Assembly: GCA_018873245.2 (NCBI GenBank)
Contig: JAEMBT020000007.1
Span: 5,487,129-5,551,128 of the forward strand
Length of the DNA: 64,000 nucleotides
DNA from: Archegozetes longisetosus
Lineage: Eukaryota > Arthropoda > Arachnida > Sarcoptiformes > Trhypochthoniidae
Direction of reading: 5' to 3'
The position numbers and the translations under genes are program-made. Under the pieces are notes generated by a model. The model was given only the letters and a program-made list of their open reading frames with translations. It had not been told where the DNA came from and searched no databases. Below, one piece after another: positions 46,906 to 58,345 of this stretch (within the stretch, counting starts at the first letter, position 1; every line of letters starts with the position of its first letter).

Positions 46906-47930
46906 TTTTGCTAGTTTTGGTTTAAAAATAGTATTTTTCGATTAATTAAAAATCTGTAGTCAGTATTAATTAGTGTGAAAGCAAACTATTCACTACAAGT
47001 TAAACTGCGTTGTAAATCAGAAGCTTTCGTTCGTAGATTTGTGGAAATCACTAATTAGCTCCTAATTCATTCTTTTAGAAATTGTTTTAAAGTTTTTGGG
47101 CGTTTATTAAATAAAATTTCGAGTTTTGTGACTTTCAGTTTAAGTACTCGTTAAATTTAATGAATGAGTGCATAATAATAGTTTGGAGTTTATAAAAAAA
47201 ATAGATACAACACACACTTACCTTTTGGTATATTCTTATTCGATAGTTAAGATAATAGTTTCAATTTGCCTCGAACGTCAAAAATTTGACAAACAATGGT
47301 TTTGTTATGAGACAATGTATTAGTGATCAATGCATTGTATACACTTCCATATGTTATAGCCTAAAGCATAATAAACAAAGCTAATGGCAACAGTCACAAA
47401 TTACAAAAGGAGTTATGTTTTGGGAACGCGCAAGCTTTGCTTAATAGATAGCTGTTCAGTAGCAGTTTATGTATTATTTAACTTAAGAAAATCTTACAAA
47501 ATTCAATCTTCACTTAATAAAATTGTTACGATTTATTACGCTTATAGAAATATTTTTAAAAATGGATTTAGATTTCTAAAAAGTGCGTAATTTATATTTT
47601 TAAATATTAGTTACTATTGGAGACAGACTTGCATTTCAAAATTTGAAGGAAAAAATAGCACGATGACTAACGTTCTCTCTTTTCTGTCACTTCACAGTAC
47701 TGGTTGCCACAAAAGTTGACATTGAAACTAGAATTCAATTATAGTGTAATGTCTCTCAAAATGATGATTATTGATCCTAATATTTCAAATAACATTAGAA
47801 ATCATTTGCAATATTTTCAGTCTAAGCTTTTGAACAAAAAATGAGACTTTAAACTAACATTTTTCTTATCTCTCCATTATTATTGAATAACGAACTACAA
47901 AATATTACAAAACTTCTGACTAGAAAATTT
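46906..47930. other. Intergenic, nothing recognisable
   Basis: Possible promoter of the two-TM gene next to 46905. The open stretch 47384-47590 has no domain and ordinary AT-rich composition, and is not credited. Confidence 0.4.
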
Positions 47931-48253
47931 TCATATTTTTTTAAAAAAATAATTCCTGTCCCGAAATTTGTAACTTAGTAAACTTACGCCTGAACTTAAT
48001 GTACAAACAATATAATCAGTTTCTGATAATAGATAGATATCTATAATTAGCTGCAAAAACGAATTGGCGTTATATCTAGTATTTAATTTTGAAGCAAAAA
48101 TGGTTGCCCTCTCGTTTCCGATGAACTTATAATTGGGATAATCGCGAATACATTCTTTCCAAACATTTGGGTCATCAGTTGCCAAATACACTTTACGTTC
48201 GACTGAATCTGTCAATAACTCTATTTTCTTATAATAATCTTCGACATGAATTC
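47931..48253 (-). pseudogene. Orphan C-terminal exon of a FUT8-like fucosyltransferase
   Basis: The minus strand reads HVEDYYKKIE, VYLATDDPNVWKE, NYKFIGNE, LIIDIYLLSETDYIVCT and SSGVSLLSY before a stop at 47931. This order matches the end of the catalytic domain of alpha-1,6-fucosyltransferases (VYLATDDP, DIxxLSxxDxxVCTxSS). A splice acceptor (TTAACAG) precedes it at about 48254. No further exons could be found before the MULE element beginning near 48622, and the SH3 and GDP-binding parts are absent. It is either a gene fragment or the last exon of a gene cut by rearrangement. Confidence 0.65.
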
Positions 48254-48621
48254 TGTTAATAAATCAAAGTTAAAGCGGTATCACAGTTATTGATAGGAAA
48301 CTTTCAAATATTTATCATTTTAGACAATATTGGATTGAATTTTCAATATAGAGTAATGGGAGTGTCAACTTATTGGTAATGACTAAAAACCAATAATTAC
48401 ATCTTTGGTGACAATTCACGATTTTGTAAAAAGCGAAAGCTCAATTATACACCTCAAATAACATCTGATATGTTTAGATTGCTAGTGAGAAAATTTGATT
48501 ATTTTCTAAAATGTTGATTTAATACTTCGGACATGAATTCATTTGAGTTACTACGAATAAATAGAAATACGTGACTAATGTGCAGATTTTAATTTTAATA
48601 AAAGCAATGACCATACCCTAC

Positions 48622-50509
48622 GGTTACATAGTAATGAGTCTAAAAATTTTAAGTCGAAAGAAACTAGTCAATAGATAATGATCAATGTTTACTAAAGTCT
48701 AAAAAGTTTTGAGCTAAACTTTTAAAGTCTAATAAACTTTTGGTCAACAAAGTTCAGTCTAAACTCTAAAACTTTAGGACTTAACGTCAATGTCATAATT
48801 ATCTAGTTTAACAAATTTTTCTTTGTTCTGTATGTGTTTGCACTTCATTTCAATTAAATTAAAACATTAATATTTCTATATTATGACATCCCAATTAAAG
48901 TTTGTAAGGTCATCACGCGGTGGACAGCTTTTAGTTATCAATAATTACTGTTTTAAAAGAGACAGGAAAGTTAATGAAAAAATTTATTATAAGTGTCGTC
49001 AATGCAGTGATGAGTGTCCCGCACATGTTATTTTGAAAAATGGAAGTTTAACAATAACCGAAGGGAATCATTCACATGAATCTGGCATCCAGTACATCAT
49101 CAAATTGGAAACTAAGAATGAAATTAAAGAAAAAATTTCTAATAACCCCTCGCAACCAATTAAACAGATCTACAACAAAATAATCTCATCAAAGAAGCAA
49201 AACCTCAAAGAGAGTTTTAACTCAACAGAAGTTGCTTCATGTTTGCCAACATTTAGTCAAATAAGTAGTATTTCGTATAAAAAGATCAGAATTCATTCCT
49301 ATTCAGCCCTCAACACGAAGTCAACTAATTTTAAGCAGTAAATGGACAACAACTATTGATGACAACAATTTCCTGATAATAAACAACGGTGAAGAGGATA
49401 AAATTTTAGTCTTTGCAACAATTGAGTTTTTTCAAATTTTAACAAAAGTTAAAACTGTATTTTGTGATGGTACTTTCAGGTCAGTACCAAAAATTTTTGC
49501 TCAGCTCTACACATTTCATGGCATTTATTTGGGTCAAATGTTCCCGTTAATTTATGCGTTATTGCCTGATAAAACAAAAGAGACATATATACGATTATTT
49601 CGTTTATTACAAGATTACGGATCCCAAAATAATTTGCAATTTTTACCAAATCATTTCCAAATTGACTTTGAAGTTTCTGCTATTAAAGCAATAAATTTTG
49701 TCTATCAAAATGCTAAAATAACGGGATGTTTTTTCCATTTCTCGCAATGTAATTGGAGAAAAATACAAAAATTAGGATTAACAAACGCATATGATACTGA
49801 AAAAAATGTTAGAAATTTAGTTAAAAGAATATCCGCATTGCCATTTTTACCATTGCAAGATATTGATAATGCGTGGGAACTAATTATTAATGACACTCAA
49901 ATTGGTGAAAGTGATGGTCCAATCGCTAATTATATCTCGTATGCTTATGATACATGGGTTAAGAGTGGTTCCAAATTTCACAGAGAGATGTGGAACTATT
50001 ATGGTAACTTTACTAAAAGAACAACAAACGATTTAGAGGGATGGCATCGATGTTTTAACAAAAATGTTGGCAAAAGACATGCAAATATATATGAATTTAT
50101 AAGCGCACTTAAATCTGAGCAGAAAAAATTTGAGATTCAAAAAGTGTTTTTAGATATCGGCAATTCTCCACCGAAAATTAGACGTAAATATTTAAAACTC
50201 AATCATAAAATTGAAAAATTAACTCAAAACTATAACGACGGCTTTTACAACGACAACAACGATAAGTCTATTCTTGACTTTCTTGATGCAGTCGGTTATT
50301 CATTAAAATTTAAATCTTAAGCTTATTGTCAATTTTTACCAAAATAAACTGTAATTTTTAAAGTTCTAGATAAACCATAATTTAAGACTTCGAACTTTTC
50401 GAAAATAAATGATTCGACTAAAATTTATTTCGCTTTATTTTGATTCAACTAAAAGTAGTTGACTAATATTCTTTCGACTAAAATTTTTAGACTAACTACT
50501 ATGCTCCCT
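48622..50509 (+). mobile_element. FLYWCH/MULE DNA transposon, about 1.9 kb
   Basis: The inverted ends share AGTCTAAAAATTTTA and further interrupted matches over about 45 bp (left about 48627, right about 50503). The transposase starts at the ATG at 48883: a FLYWCH zinc finger (YYKCRQC, CPAHVILKNG, HSHE), then after a one-base shift near 49280 the MULE core with FCDGTF, FQIDFEVSAIKA and GCFFHFSQCNWRKIQ, and a C-terminal HREMWNYY, LEGWHRCFN region to the stop at 50318-50320. One frameshift is the only break I see, so the copy is fairly young. Flanking target duplications could not be confirmed. Confidence 0.8.
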
Positions 50510-50723
50510 AATAGAGTGGGTAAATTTTAATTTTTTCACATCTGATCTAGTGTTGGGTCAGTTCGGGTTTTTTCGTTTCTATTCAGTTCACTTGGAAAAT
50601 GTTCAGTTTCTATTCAGTTACTTTTCGAAAAACTTTCGAAAAACTATATTCTTTAATAAGCAATAAGTTTTTAGAATGATAGAGAATGAATATTAATTAC
50701 AGACTATTAAAGAACAAGATAGC

Positions 50724-51345
50724 TATAAAAACGGGTAAATCCGGGCTAATGGGTCTAAGGGGGTTCCCGACCCCCTACCTCCAAGTGTAATACACCATTG
50801 GATTCAGTTCGTCGAGCTGAACATTTTGATACCACACTTGACTACATCCAACCCGAACCTGACCACTTCTGACCACCGAGACCTAACCCCCTCGAAAATG
50901 GGTAAACCTGGCTTTACCGAGTTGTAACCCAAGCCAAACCTGATTTAAACTAAGGTATAATCGGTTAGGTCGCTTCGCGACCTAACTTATTCTCCCTTAG
51001 TTTATATCAGGCTTGTTTTGGTTACGACTCGAGAATCCATGTTTATCCATTACGAGGTACTAAACCAAACAATGATGGATATCTCGAGAACTACTTGAGA
51101 TAATTGGCCAAGTGAGGTATCAAAATGTTCAGTTCGATGTCCTGAGTTCAATGACATATCACTTGGCGGGGTCGGCCACTCCCGTCGGGAGTTGTCCAGA
51201 AGTGGTCAGGTTCGGGTCAAAAGTGGTCAAGTGTAGTATCAAAATGTTCAGCTTGACGAACTGAATCCAATGATATATCACACTTGGGGGTGGGAGCTCG
51301 GGAACCCCTTTAGACCCATTAGCCCGGATTCACCCATAAAAACTG
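50724..51345. repeat. 620-bp foldback element, GC-richer than surroundings
   Basis: The arms begin TATAAAAACGGGTAAATCCG and its inverted partner near 51310-51345. They share ATCCGGGCTAATGGGTCTAA and, further in, ATCAAAATGTTCAGYT and AGTGGTCAGGTTCGGGT. The arms are about 200 bp or more each. No coding content. Confidence 0.75.
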
Positions 51346-51448
51346 TTTGCATTACTGAAAGTTCAGAGATATTGATTTATTTAAGAGGACTAACGTTATC
51401 CAAAATCTAATAAATATTCTAATGAATCTAATGGATATCACAACTATT

Positions 51449-52009
51449 TAATGCTCCGCACGAGTCGAGTCCATTTGAGCGATTTGTCAAATCGATTTGA
51501 GGGATTTGAATACATTTTGAGCTGTAGAGATGTTCCACAATTTCAACATTCTGAAACTTTCTAGAGCATTATTAAAACCTGTAGAATATTTTAGAAACCT
51601 ATGAAATATTCTAGAATTTTCTAGAACATTCTAGAAACCCTAGAATACTCTAGTACTTACTAGAACACTCCAGAAATCCATGGAATATTCTAGAACTTAT
51701 TAGAGAATTCTAGAAACTTATTTAATATTTTAGAAATTTTCAAAGCATTCTACATTCTTGTAACATATTCAGGAACTATCTAGAAAGCATGCATTTTAGT
51801 ATTAAAGGGGGTCCACTCTACGCATCCGTTCCATATTTGAGTTGAAAAATTATGTAATCCATCAATATTAGTTGATTTGAGTCTTCGGGTAGGCTCGACG
51901 CGAGTCCAAATCAAATCGATTCGCGGTTTGAACAGACTCGACTTGATTTTTACGAGTCGAATTCAAATCTGCTTCAACTCCATTCGGACTCGATTTGTGC
52001 GGAACACTA
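51449..52009 (+). mobile_element. MITE family M, copy 1, with TTCTAGAA arrays
   Basis: The ends are a variant of TAGTGCTCCGCAC and its inverse. Inside, 51600-51720 holds five exact TTCTAGAA motifs and many near-matches. A distal block CGATTTGATTTGGACTCGCG (reverse) is shared with copies 2 and 3. About 560 bp. Confidence 0.75.
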
Positions 52010-52597
52010 CTTCCACCAATTGTAACAATTAATAGTTCGCAGATAGATAAAAATTCGCATTTTGTAATTAAATATTTTAAATTATTTCTTACAGAAACAC
52101 ATTTTGTCAACTGTAATAAGTTATCACCTTAATATATATCTCAAACTGCTTTCGGGTGGTCTTCTAATTTTTCAATCAATTCTTGTCTAAAGCTTGACAG
52201 TTGTTAGCAGCTGATAGCGTGAAATTAAAAAAGTTTGTTTTTAACGAACGAAGAACAACTGATAAGAAATTTTAAATAAAAAACAACCGTGTTTATATAA
52301 GAACACTAAAAATAACATAAACGTAAACGCTAATTTAAAAAATACCATAAATACTGTTGAAAATTACTTTAATACAAAATTTAAGGTCAAAGCAAAGTGT
52401 AGATAACATAACGAACGCTTACTTATAAATGAAACTATGTTTGCATATTTAGAAATTAATTTTTAAGTATAAAAATCTTATTATGTATAAACCTCTTATA
52501 AATGCAATACTAATTAGTAATATAGAATCTTCGATTTGATATCAAATAACACTTTCTAAGTATAATAATAATTATTAAGGAAGGCAATAAACAAGAA

Positions 52598-53248
52598 TAG
52601 TGCTCCGCACAAATCGAGTTCAGCTCGAGTCGGAGCAGATTTGAATTCGACTCGTAAAAATCGAGTCGAGTCTGTTCAAACCGCGAATCGATTTGATTTG
52701 GACTCGCGTCGAGCCTACCCGAAGTCTCGAATCAACTAATATTAATGGATTACATAATTTTTTCAATTCAAATATGGAACGTATGTGTAGAGTGGACCCT
52801 CTTTAATAATGAAATGCATGCTTTCTAGATAGTTCCTGAATATGTTACAAGATTGTAGAATGCTTTGAAAATTTCTAAAATATTAAATAAGTTTCTAGAA
52901 TTCTCTAATAAGTTCTAGAATATTCCATGGATTTCTGGAGTGTTCTAGTAAGTACTAGAGTATTCTAGGGTTTCTAGAATGTTCTAGAAAATTCTAGAAT
53001 ATTTCATAGGTTTCTAAAATATTCTACAGGTTTTAATAATGCTCTAGAAAGTTTCAGAATGTTGAAATTGTGGAACATCTCTACAGCTCAAAATGTATTC
53101 AAATCCCTCAAATCGATTTGAGTCATACCCAGACTCGACTCGGACTCGACTCGACTGCGTTCGGGTCAAATCTTACAGAGATTTGAAACCGAAAGTTTGA
53201 ATCGATTTGACAAATCGCTCAAATGGACTCGAATTGTGTGGAGCACTA
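52598..53248 (-). mobile_element. MITE family M, copy 2
   Basis: Opposite orientation to copy 1, about 590 bp away; about 650 bp with ends TAGTGCTCCGCAC / GGAGCACTA. It has five exact TTCTAGAA motifs between 52890 and 53005. It carries an extra TCGAGTC-rich stretch near 53120-53170 that copy 1 lacks. Confidence 0.78.
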
Positions 53249-53523
53249 CAGTTTGGTATGAGTTATCAAACGTACTGATAATAAATACTGTGTTAAAATA
53301 AATATTTATGCGTCAAGTAACAGAAATATCTACATTTAATTTCAAAATTTAAACATTTTCGTCAATAAATTATATTGTATATTACATTGTATATAAAATA
53401 GTATTTCAAGGTTTAATAAAGCGGGATTAAAACTATAAATAGTGTGGCAATTTTAACCCGTTCGCAATTAATACCATCAAAGTAACCATTATTTAATGCA
53501 TTGAATTTGAATCCTTTAAAAAA

Positions 53524-54790
53524 ATGAAACTATATTTAATTCTTAGCTATTTTTTGATGACTACATTATTTGGTGGATCACATCAAAGAAATATAGACAT
53601 TGTAAATAATGAACAGCCTATTCAAAATATTACTGCCAATAGTGTTGACAATATAAACACAAGCGGAGCACTGGTACGTCACCGGCGGGGCGCTCCCGCG
53701 GCGTTTGGCTTCTCAGTTTTTGCTCTCATATTGGCTGCTATTATACAAAGAGAGAACGAAAAAAGGAAGGTAAGTTAATGTCAAGTTTTAATATAAGAAT
53801 TTTATATGCAAACGGACTGTTTTTTGAAATGATTAGTTTTATTTAAATAAATAATTACTCTTTACTTAATTAATTAAATTCAATCCTTTTTAAACTTATA
53901 GAAAAATTATTAAAATATTATTAAAAATAAATAATCACTGTGTTTTTATAAATGAAGTGTCAGTCGCTGTCTAATTTGTGGTCGAGCCGTAAAAAGCGCG
54001 CCTCACACCATGACTTCTTTGACCGCGATTTTGACCAACAGTTCGAAGAAATTAAAGTTTTAGGCAAACGAGTGGACGATCCGAACTGGGGTTCAGTCCA
54101 ACAATACGTGTATCATCTGGGCAGCAATTGCTATACTGTTCCGTTGGCTGTCAGGGCCTACATAACCCGTAACAGTTATCGGCCCCGGGGCGCCAGTAGG
54201 GCCGACTTTTTAGGCGACTATTACAACCAAAGAATGTCATATATGAGAGCCATTGCCGGCGATGAAAAGGGTATTCAAAAGCTTATTAAATAACTAAATT
54301 ATAACTGATTATACACATTGACTTATAAATATTAAAGTCATCACATTTTAATAATAGTTAAAGTATAACTTTGCACAAAAATTGAGCAAGTACATCATAG
54401 ATTTCAATTCCATATAAATATACAGATTTATAAATATGTAAAAATATGAATAATGGTCCATTTTCTAAGTTATTAAATGGGAATGTTAATTGTCTAGGTC
54501 ACCTGGTGGCGTCCAGTTTGGGCGGACCGGCGTTTTGGCTGAATATGGCTCCGCAAAAGCAGAACCTTAATCGGTACCCCCGCGGCGGCGGCAGTGGACT
54601 TGACTGGCGGGGCATGGAGGACAAGGCGTGGGCCTGGGTTGATAACCGATGTGGAGATGTGCTGTGGCGCGTCACCATCAACTACGATATGTCCAACTCG
54701 TGTCGACCCGTGGGTTACCGATTGAATATTATATTTTATAAAAACGATGGCAAACAATACGGTCCGTTTGATCACTATTACAGAAATTGA
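53524..54790 (+). CDS. Secreted DNA/RNA non-specific endonuclease, three exons
   Basis: Exons 53524-53769, 53958-54270 and 54498-54790; GT-AG, phases 0 and 1; about 283 aa (an acceptor at 53963 would remove two residues). It looks whole. Residues 1-18 form a signal peptide (MKLYLILSYFLMTTLFG). A furin-like site RHRR is followed by a hydrophobic stretch (FGFSVFALILAAII), and a second basic site SRKKR precedes the mature part. The nuclease core spans exons 2-3: DEKGHLVASSLGGP with the presumed catalytic His, then APQKQNLNR and MEDKAWAWV, ending in RPVGYRLNIIFYKNDG. This matches the Endonuclease_NS_2-type layout (GHL-A-GG-N-PQ-NR), common in bacterial effectors. Exons 2-3 are far more GC-rich than the AT-rich surroundings. 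Role unknown: digestive, defensive or venom-like nuclease. Confidence 0.75.
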
Positions 54791-55019
54791 TTGACTTTGA
54801 TAATTATTGTTACGTTGTGATCAATTTTTATTATACTTTTAACTTAACTTACAGTTTGATAATTGTAGTTTACTTTATGAGACTATAAAATTGTTTGATC
54901 TGGCATTTCTCAAAATTGTTATCTTATCCATGACAAATTTTTAATGTTGTAATGTTACACAAATAAACAATTAGTTAATAATGAAATATTAGTATGCTTT
55001 AAATAAAAAATATTTAATA

Positions 55020-55400
55020 ACTTGACTCATCCCTGAGCCCAACATATGACTAAACCCTAACTTTAGCCTAAAATCTAACACTTAATCACAATTAGCGCTA
55101 CTTTAAAGCCCTTCAGATCACGTGTCATGTGATCTACAATTCAGTTGTGTTTCACTCGTCTCTCAGTTTAGACGTAAATCTAATTGTAATCAAAGCTAAT
55201 ACCAAATTAAGTATATTTGTAATCAATTGTGAATAAATGAGTGTTTATTAAGAGACCTGTCCTCTCACATACATTCCCGATGTTGAATTGAGTCCAGTGG
55301 GCCCGATTTGAGATGCGAAATATCACAAAGTGGTTTCAGAGTTGCCTCAGCTCTTAAGAGTGAGACCTATATCGATCACCCCTTCATATCGGTTGTTGTC
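55020..55400 (+). mobile_element. LTR-like remnant with a primer-binding-like site
   Basis: Fossil, tentative. A stretch with an AATAAA signal near 55234 and an end near 55330 is followed by TGGTTTCAGAG, similar to the initiator-tRNA priming site of Copia-type elements. No coding part of such an element is seen nearby. It may be a solo LTR. Confidence 0.3.
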
Positions 55401-55499
55401 TTCCCATAAGACACGCAACAAAATAAATTTTAATTAATACATTTTAATTCTAATATACAATGGTAACTATTTATGAACTTCTAAGTGTTTTTTCATATG

Positions 55500-55778
55500 T
55501 TAGTAATAATAATTTCTTGTTAATGTTTTACATATTTTACATTCCATTTTTTCTTTATTATAGTAATTTATACAACTTTTACTTATATTTTTATCTTTAA
55601 AAAATTTATATTCTTTTTCTAATTCACATTCGTGACAAGCTTTGTTTCTTAAATTTTTAAGATGAAACTCAGTCTTTCCATGATTTTCTTTATTTGTAAC
55701 TGTTATATCTCTTTCACATGGAACACATTTATATGTTTCTACCATATCCATTATTTTATAATGAAAAAATATTTTCAA
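55500..55778 (-). CDS. Small Cys/His-rich, zinc-ribbon-like ORF
   Basis: 92-codon open frame; an ATG at 55778 or the internal MDMVET start. A first motif C-x2-C-x12-H-x5-H (YKCVPCERD, NHGKTEFH) is followed by CHECELEKEYKFF, a lysine-rich stretch with KSCINYY, and MECKICKT. This CxxC-repeat layout recalls zinc ribbons found in phage, large-DNA-virus and mobile-element proteins. No signal peptide. Unlike the nuclease gene, it is AT-rich. Function unknown. Confidence 0.4.
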   Translation of the reverse strand: MKIFFHYKIMDMVETYKCVPCERDITVTNKENHGKTEFHLKNLRNKACHECELEKEYKFFKDKNISKSCINYYNKEKMECKICKTLTRNYYY

Positions 55779-55779
55779 A

Positions 55780-57226
55780 GTATTGTAGGTTTATAGGACT
55801 GTACTTCGTATGTATTATTTCATCATATTTTTATTATATTTTATTTAAAAATTGATAATATTAAGGATAAAATAGATGATTTCTATACTAATTCTTTATA
55901 GTTTGAAAAGCGGTTATGACATGCATATAGGTTATATGACATACGAAATTAAATTGAATAGTAAAATTTAGATAATTAACTTGTTTTATTTTGAAACGAG
56001 CTAATGGAACCCCTATCGCCATCTTCCGGCAACTGGTGTTCAACAATATTACCAAGTGTTCAAAATTTCTAAATTACTAATTATATTAATTATAATTGAT
56101 TTAAGCAACACACAAATTCATACATTTAAAAGCATTAACAAAAACATAATAGTCACTACCATTATTGCACTTGTGTAAATATGTAAACTCATTGTATCCA
56201 AAATTAATGTTATGATTAATAACCGTGATGATAAATATATGCAAATACCTTAAGTATTAATCCGTTATTATCGTTAGGATTATCTATCTATCAATCTGTT
56301 ATCAGTCTGTCAACGATCTATTGTGATCGATATCGTTATCATAAATAAATCTTTTAATAATAATAAGTAATCATTTTTTATAACCCAGTCCCTCTGATCC
56401 ACTGGAGATGTACCGTGCTTAATCGAGCACGTACTCTTCAGTCTTTACCCCTGTCCACCAACCCTACAAAGCAACGACACGCCGGTATCTTCATAATTAT
56501 TTTAGAGAACCGGTCAACGGGGCATCTTTCAATTTAATGTTAATTTTCATTATTTATATGTTGGTTCTTACTATATTTATTGTGATTCTTGTAATTCGTT
56601 GGTTCGTTGTTCTCGTACGGGCTAGAAACGCCAGTTATATACTACTACTCATATCTCTCTGATATTACGCATTCAGTGTGTTTAATGAAATAAGAATTTT
56701 TAACCGCCTATCAGTAATTCACCGGAATAATTTATTCTGACACAACTGTACTTATACGCAGCAATCAACTTAATGATAAAAAATTATTAATCCTTTTCGA
56801 GACCTCTACTACTCAATCCTAAAATTCAGCCTTATATATATCGGAAGTACTTTTAATGTATAGTAAAAGACCTATTCGTTAACATATTTCTCCAAAAATT
56901 GGTTCATTTCCTTTATGTGAAGACTCAACACTTAAGATTTATGTTAATCTTTTTAAACAAATGATGTGTAAATGAGCATATATTATTGATGGTAGCTTTT
57001 GTCAAATCCGAAATTATTTGCGCGATTTTGATAAAGTGTAGATAAGCTTGCCATGTACTCTTACACACGTCATGAACTTTCATATAAATCCTATCCCATG
57101 ATATAAACCACTTCTTTCAATGTTCGTCAGTTACAGGATAATTTGTAAAGCAAAAGGGATTGCATGTTATATTTTTGTTGCTTGAGCAAGGTATATATAT
57201 ATATTCTTGACCTTTTTTATATGCAT
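55780..57226. other. No recognisable gene
   Basis: AT-rich, about 1.4 kb. A GC-richer patch at 56385-56530 (for example GTACCGTGCTTAATCGAGCACG, a short inverted repeat) could be part of an LTR or other repeat. Nothing is assignable. Confidence 0.4.
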
Positions 57227-57642
57227 TCAAGAAGTCGAGGGTGTCTTGATTGTCACAAGGTCGAGGAGTGGGGCCATCCCCTCGTAGCCCATATTTTTCA
57301 TATCAGCATAGCCTACTTCGCAGAATACACTCATTAAACACTTTTTAAATTCAAACACGGCATGTCGACGCTCTTGCCTAAACTCTGTGCAGCGCGAACC
57401 ACAGTTTGGCGCTCTTTTTGCAGAATTCCTGTTAAAAGTAAAATTAGCATAGGATTTCATAAGATGCTATTCAAATACTAAAGTGTTATACCTTCACTAC
57501 GACAACAAACATAACGGGTTACTCCGTTGCAATGTTCTCTTCTAATTGTGGTTACACCATTTCCACAACTGTTCTTCAGAGGTAAATAATTCCATGTGTC
57601 TTCATCCATATAGCTGCATAGTGAAATAATATTACTTCTACC
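57227..57642 (-). pseudogene. Cys-rich secreted-protein gene fragment, two exons
   Basis: Exon a (about 57642-57491) reads LCSYMDEDTWNYL, SCGNGVTTI, EHCNGVTRYVCC, then a donor G/GTATAAC. Exon b (about 57410-57227) reads APNCGSRCTEFR, FEFKKCLMSVFC and ends at a stop after KTPSTS. Cysteine spacing with a terminal CC is typical of secreted arthropod peptides. The nominal acceptor at 57428 would put exon b out of frame; an acceptor at AAAGAG (about 57406) would keep it. The 5' end is cut by the MITE at 57643, whose terminal CACTAG abuts exon a and could act as a splice acceptor. No signal peptide is visible. Confidence 0.45.
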
Positions 57643-58345
57643 TAGTGCTCCGCACGAGTCGAGTCCATTTGAGCGAATTGTCAAATCGATTCAGACTTTC
57701 GGTTTCAAATCTCTATAAGATTTTACTCGAACACAGTCGAGTCGAGTTCGAGTCGAGCCCAAGTCGAGTCTGGGTATGACTCAAATCGATTTGAGGGATT
57801 TGAATTCATTTTAAGTTGTAGAGATGTTCCACAATTTCAAAATTCTGAAACTTTCTAGAGCATTATTAAAACCTGTGGAATATTTTAGAAACCTATGAAA
57901 TATTCTAGAGTTTGCTAGAACATTCTAGAAGCCTTAGAATACTCTAGTACTTACCAGAACACTCTAAAAATTTATGGAATAGTCTAAAACTCATTAAAGC
58001 GTTCTAGAAACTCATGAAATATTCTAGAACTTATTAGAGAATTTTAGAAACTTATGTAATATTTTGGAAATTTTCAAAGCACTCCACAATCTTGTAACAT
58101 ATTCAGGAACTATCTACAAAGCATGCATTTTAGTATAAAAAAGGGGTCCACTCTACACATACGTTCCATATTTGAATTGAAAAAATTATGTAGGCCATTA
58201 ATATTAGTTGATTCGAGTCCTCGGGTAGGCTCGACGCGAGTCCAAATCAAATCGATTCGCGGTTTGAACAGACTCGACTCGATTTTTACGAGTCGAATTC
58301 AAATCTGCTCCGACTCGACTTGAACTCGATTTGTACGGAGCACTA
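57643..58345 (+). mobile_element. MITE family M, copy 3
   Basis: About 700 bp, ends TAGTGCTCCGCACGAG and inverse TAGTGCTCCGTAC. It includes the TCGAGTC-rich block, like copy 2. Three exact TTCTAGAA motifs lie between 57920 and 58030. It splits the Cys-rich gene from any upstream exons. Confidence 0.78.

Noticed and set aside
54494-54775. Minus-strand frames opposite the nuclease exon
   Set aside because: Shadows created by the GC-rich exon.
56385-56530. GC-richer patch with a short inverted repeat
   Set aside because: Considered as a tRNA or LTR piece; no cloverleaf or flanking repeats could be drawn.
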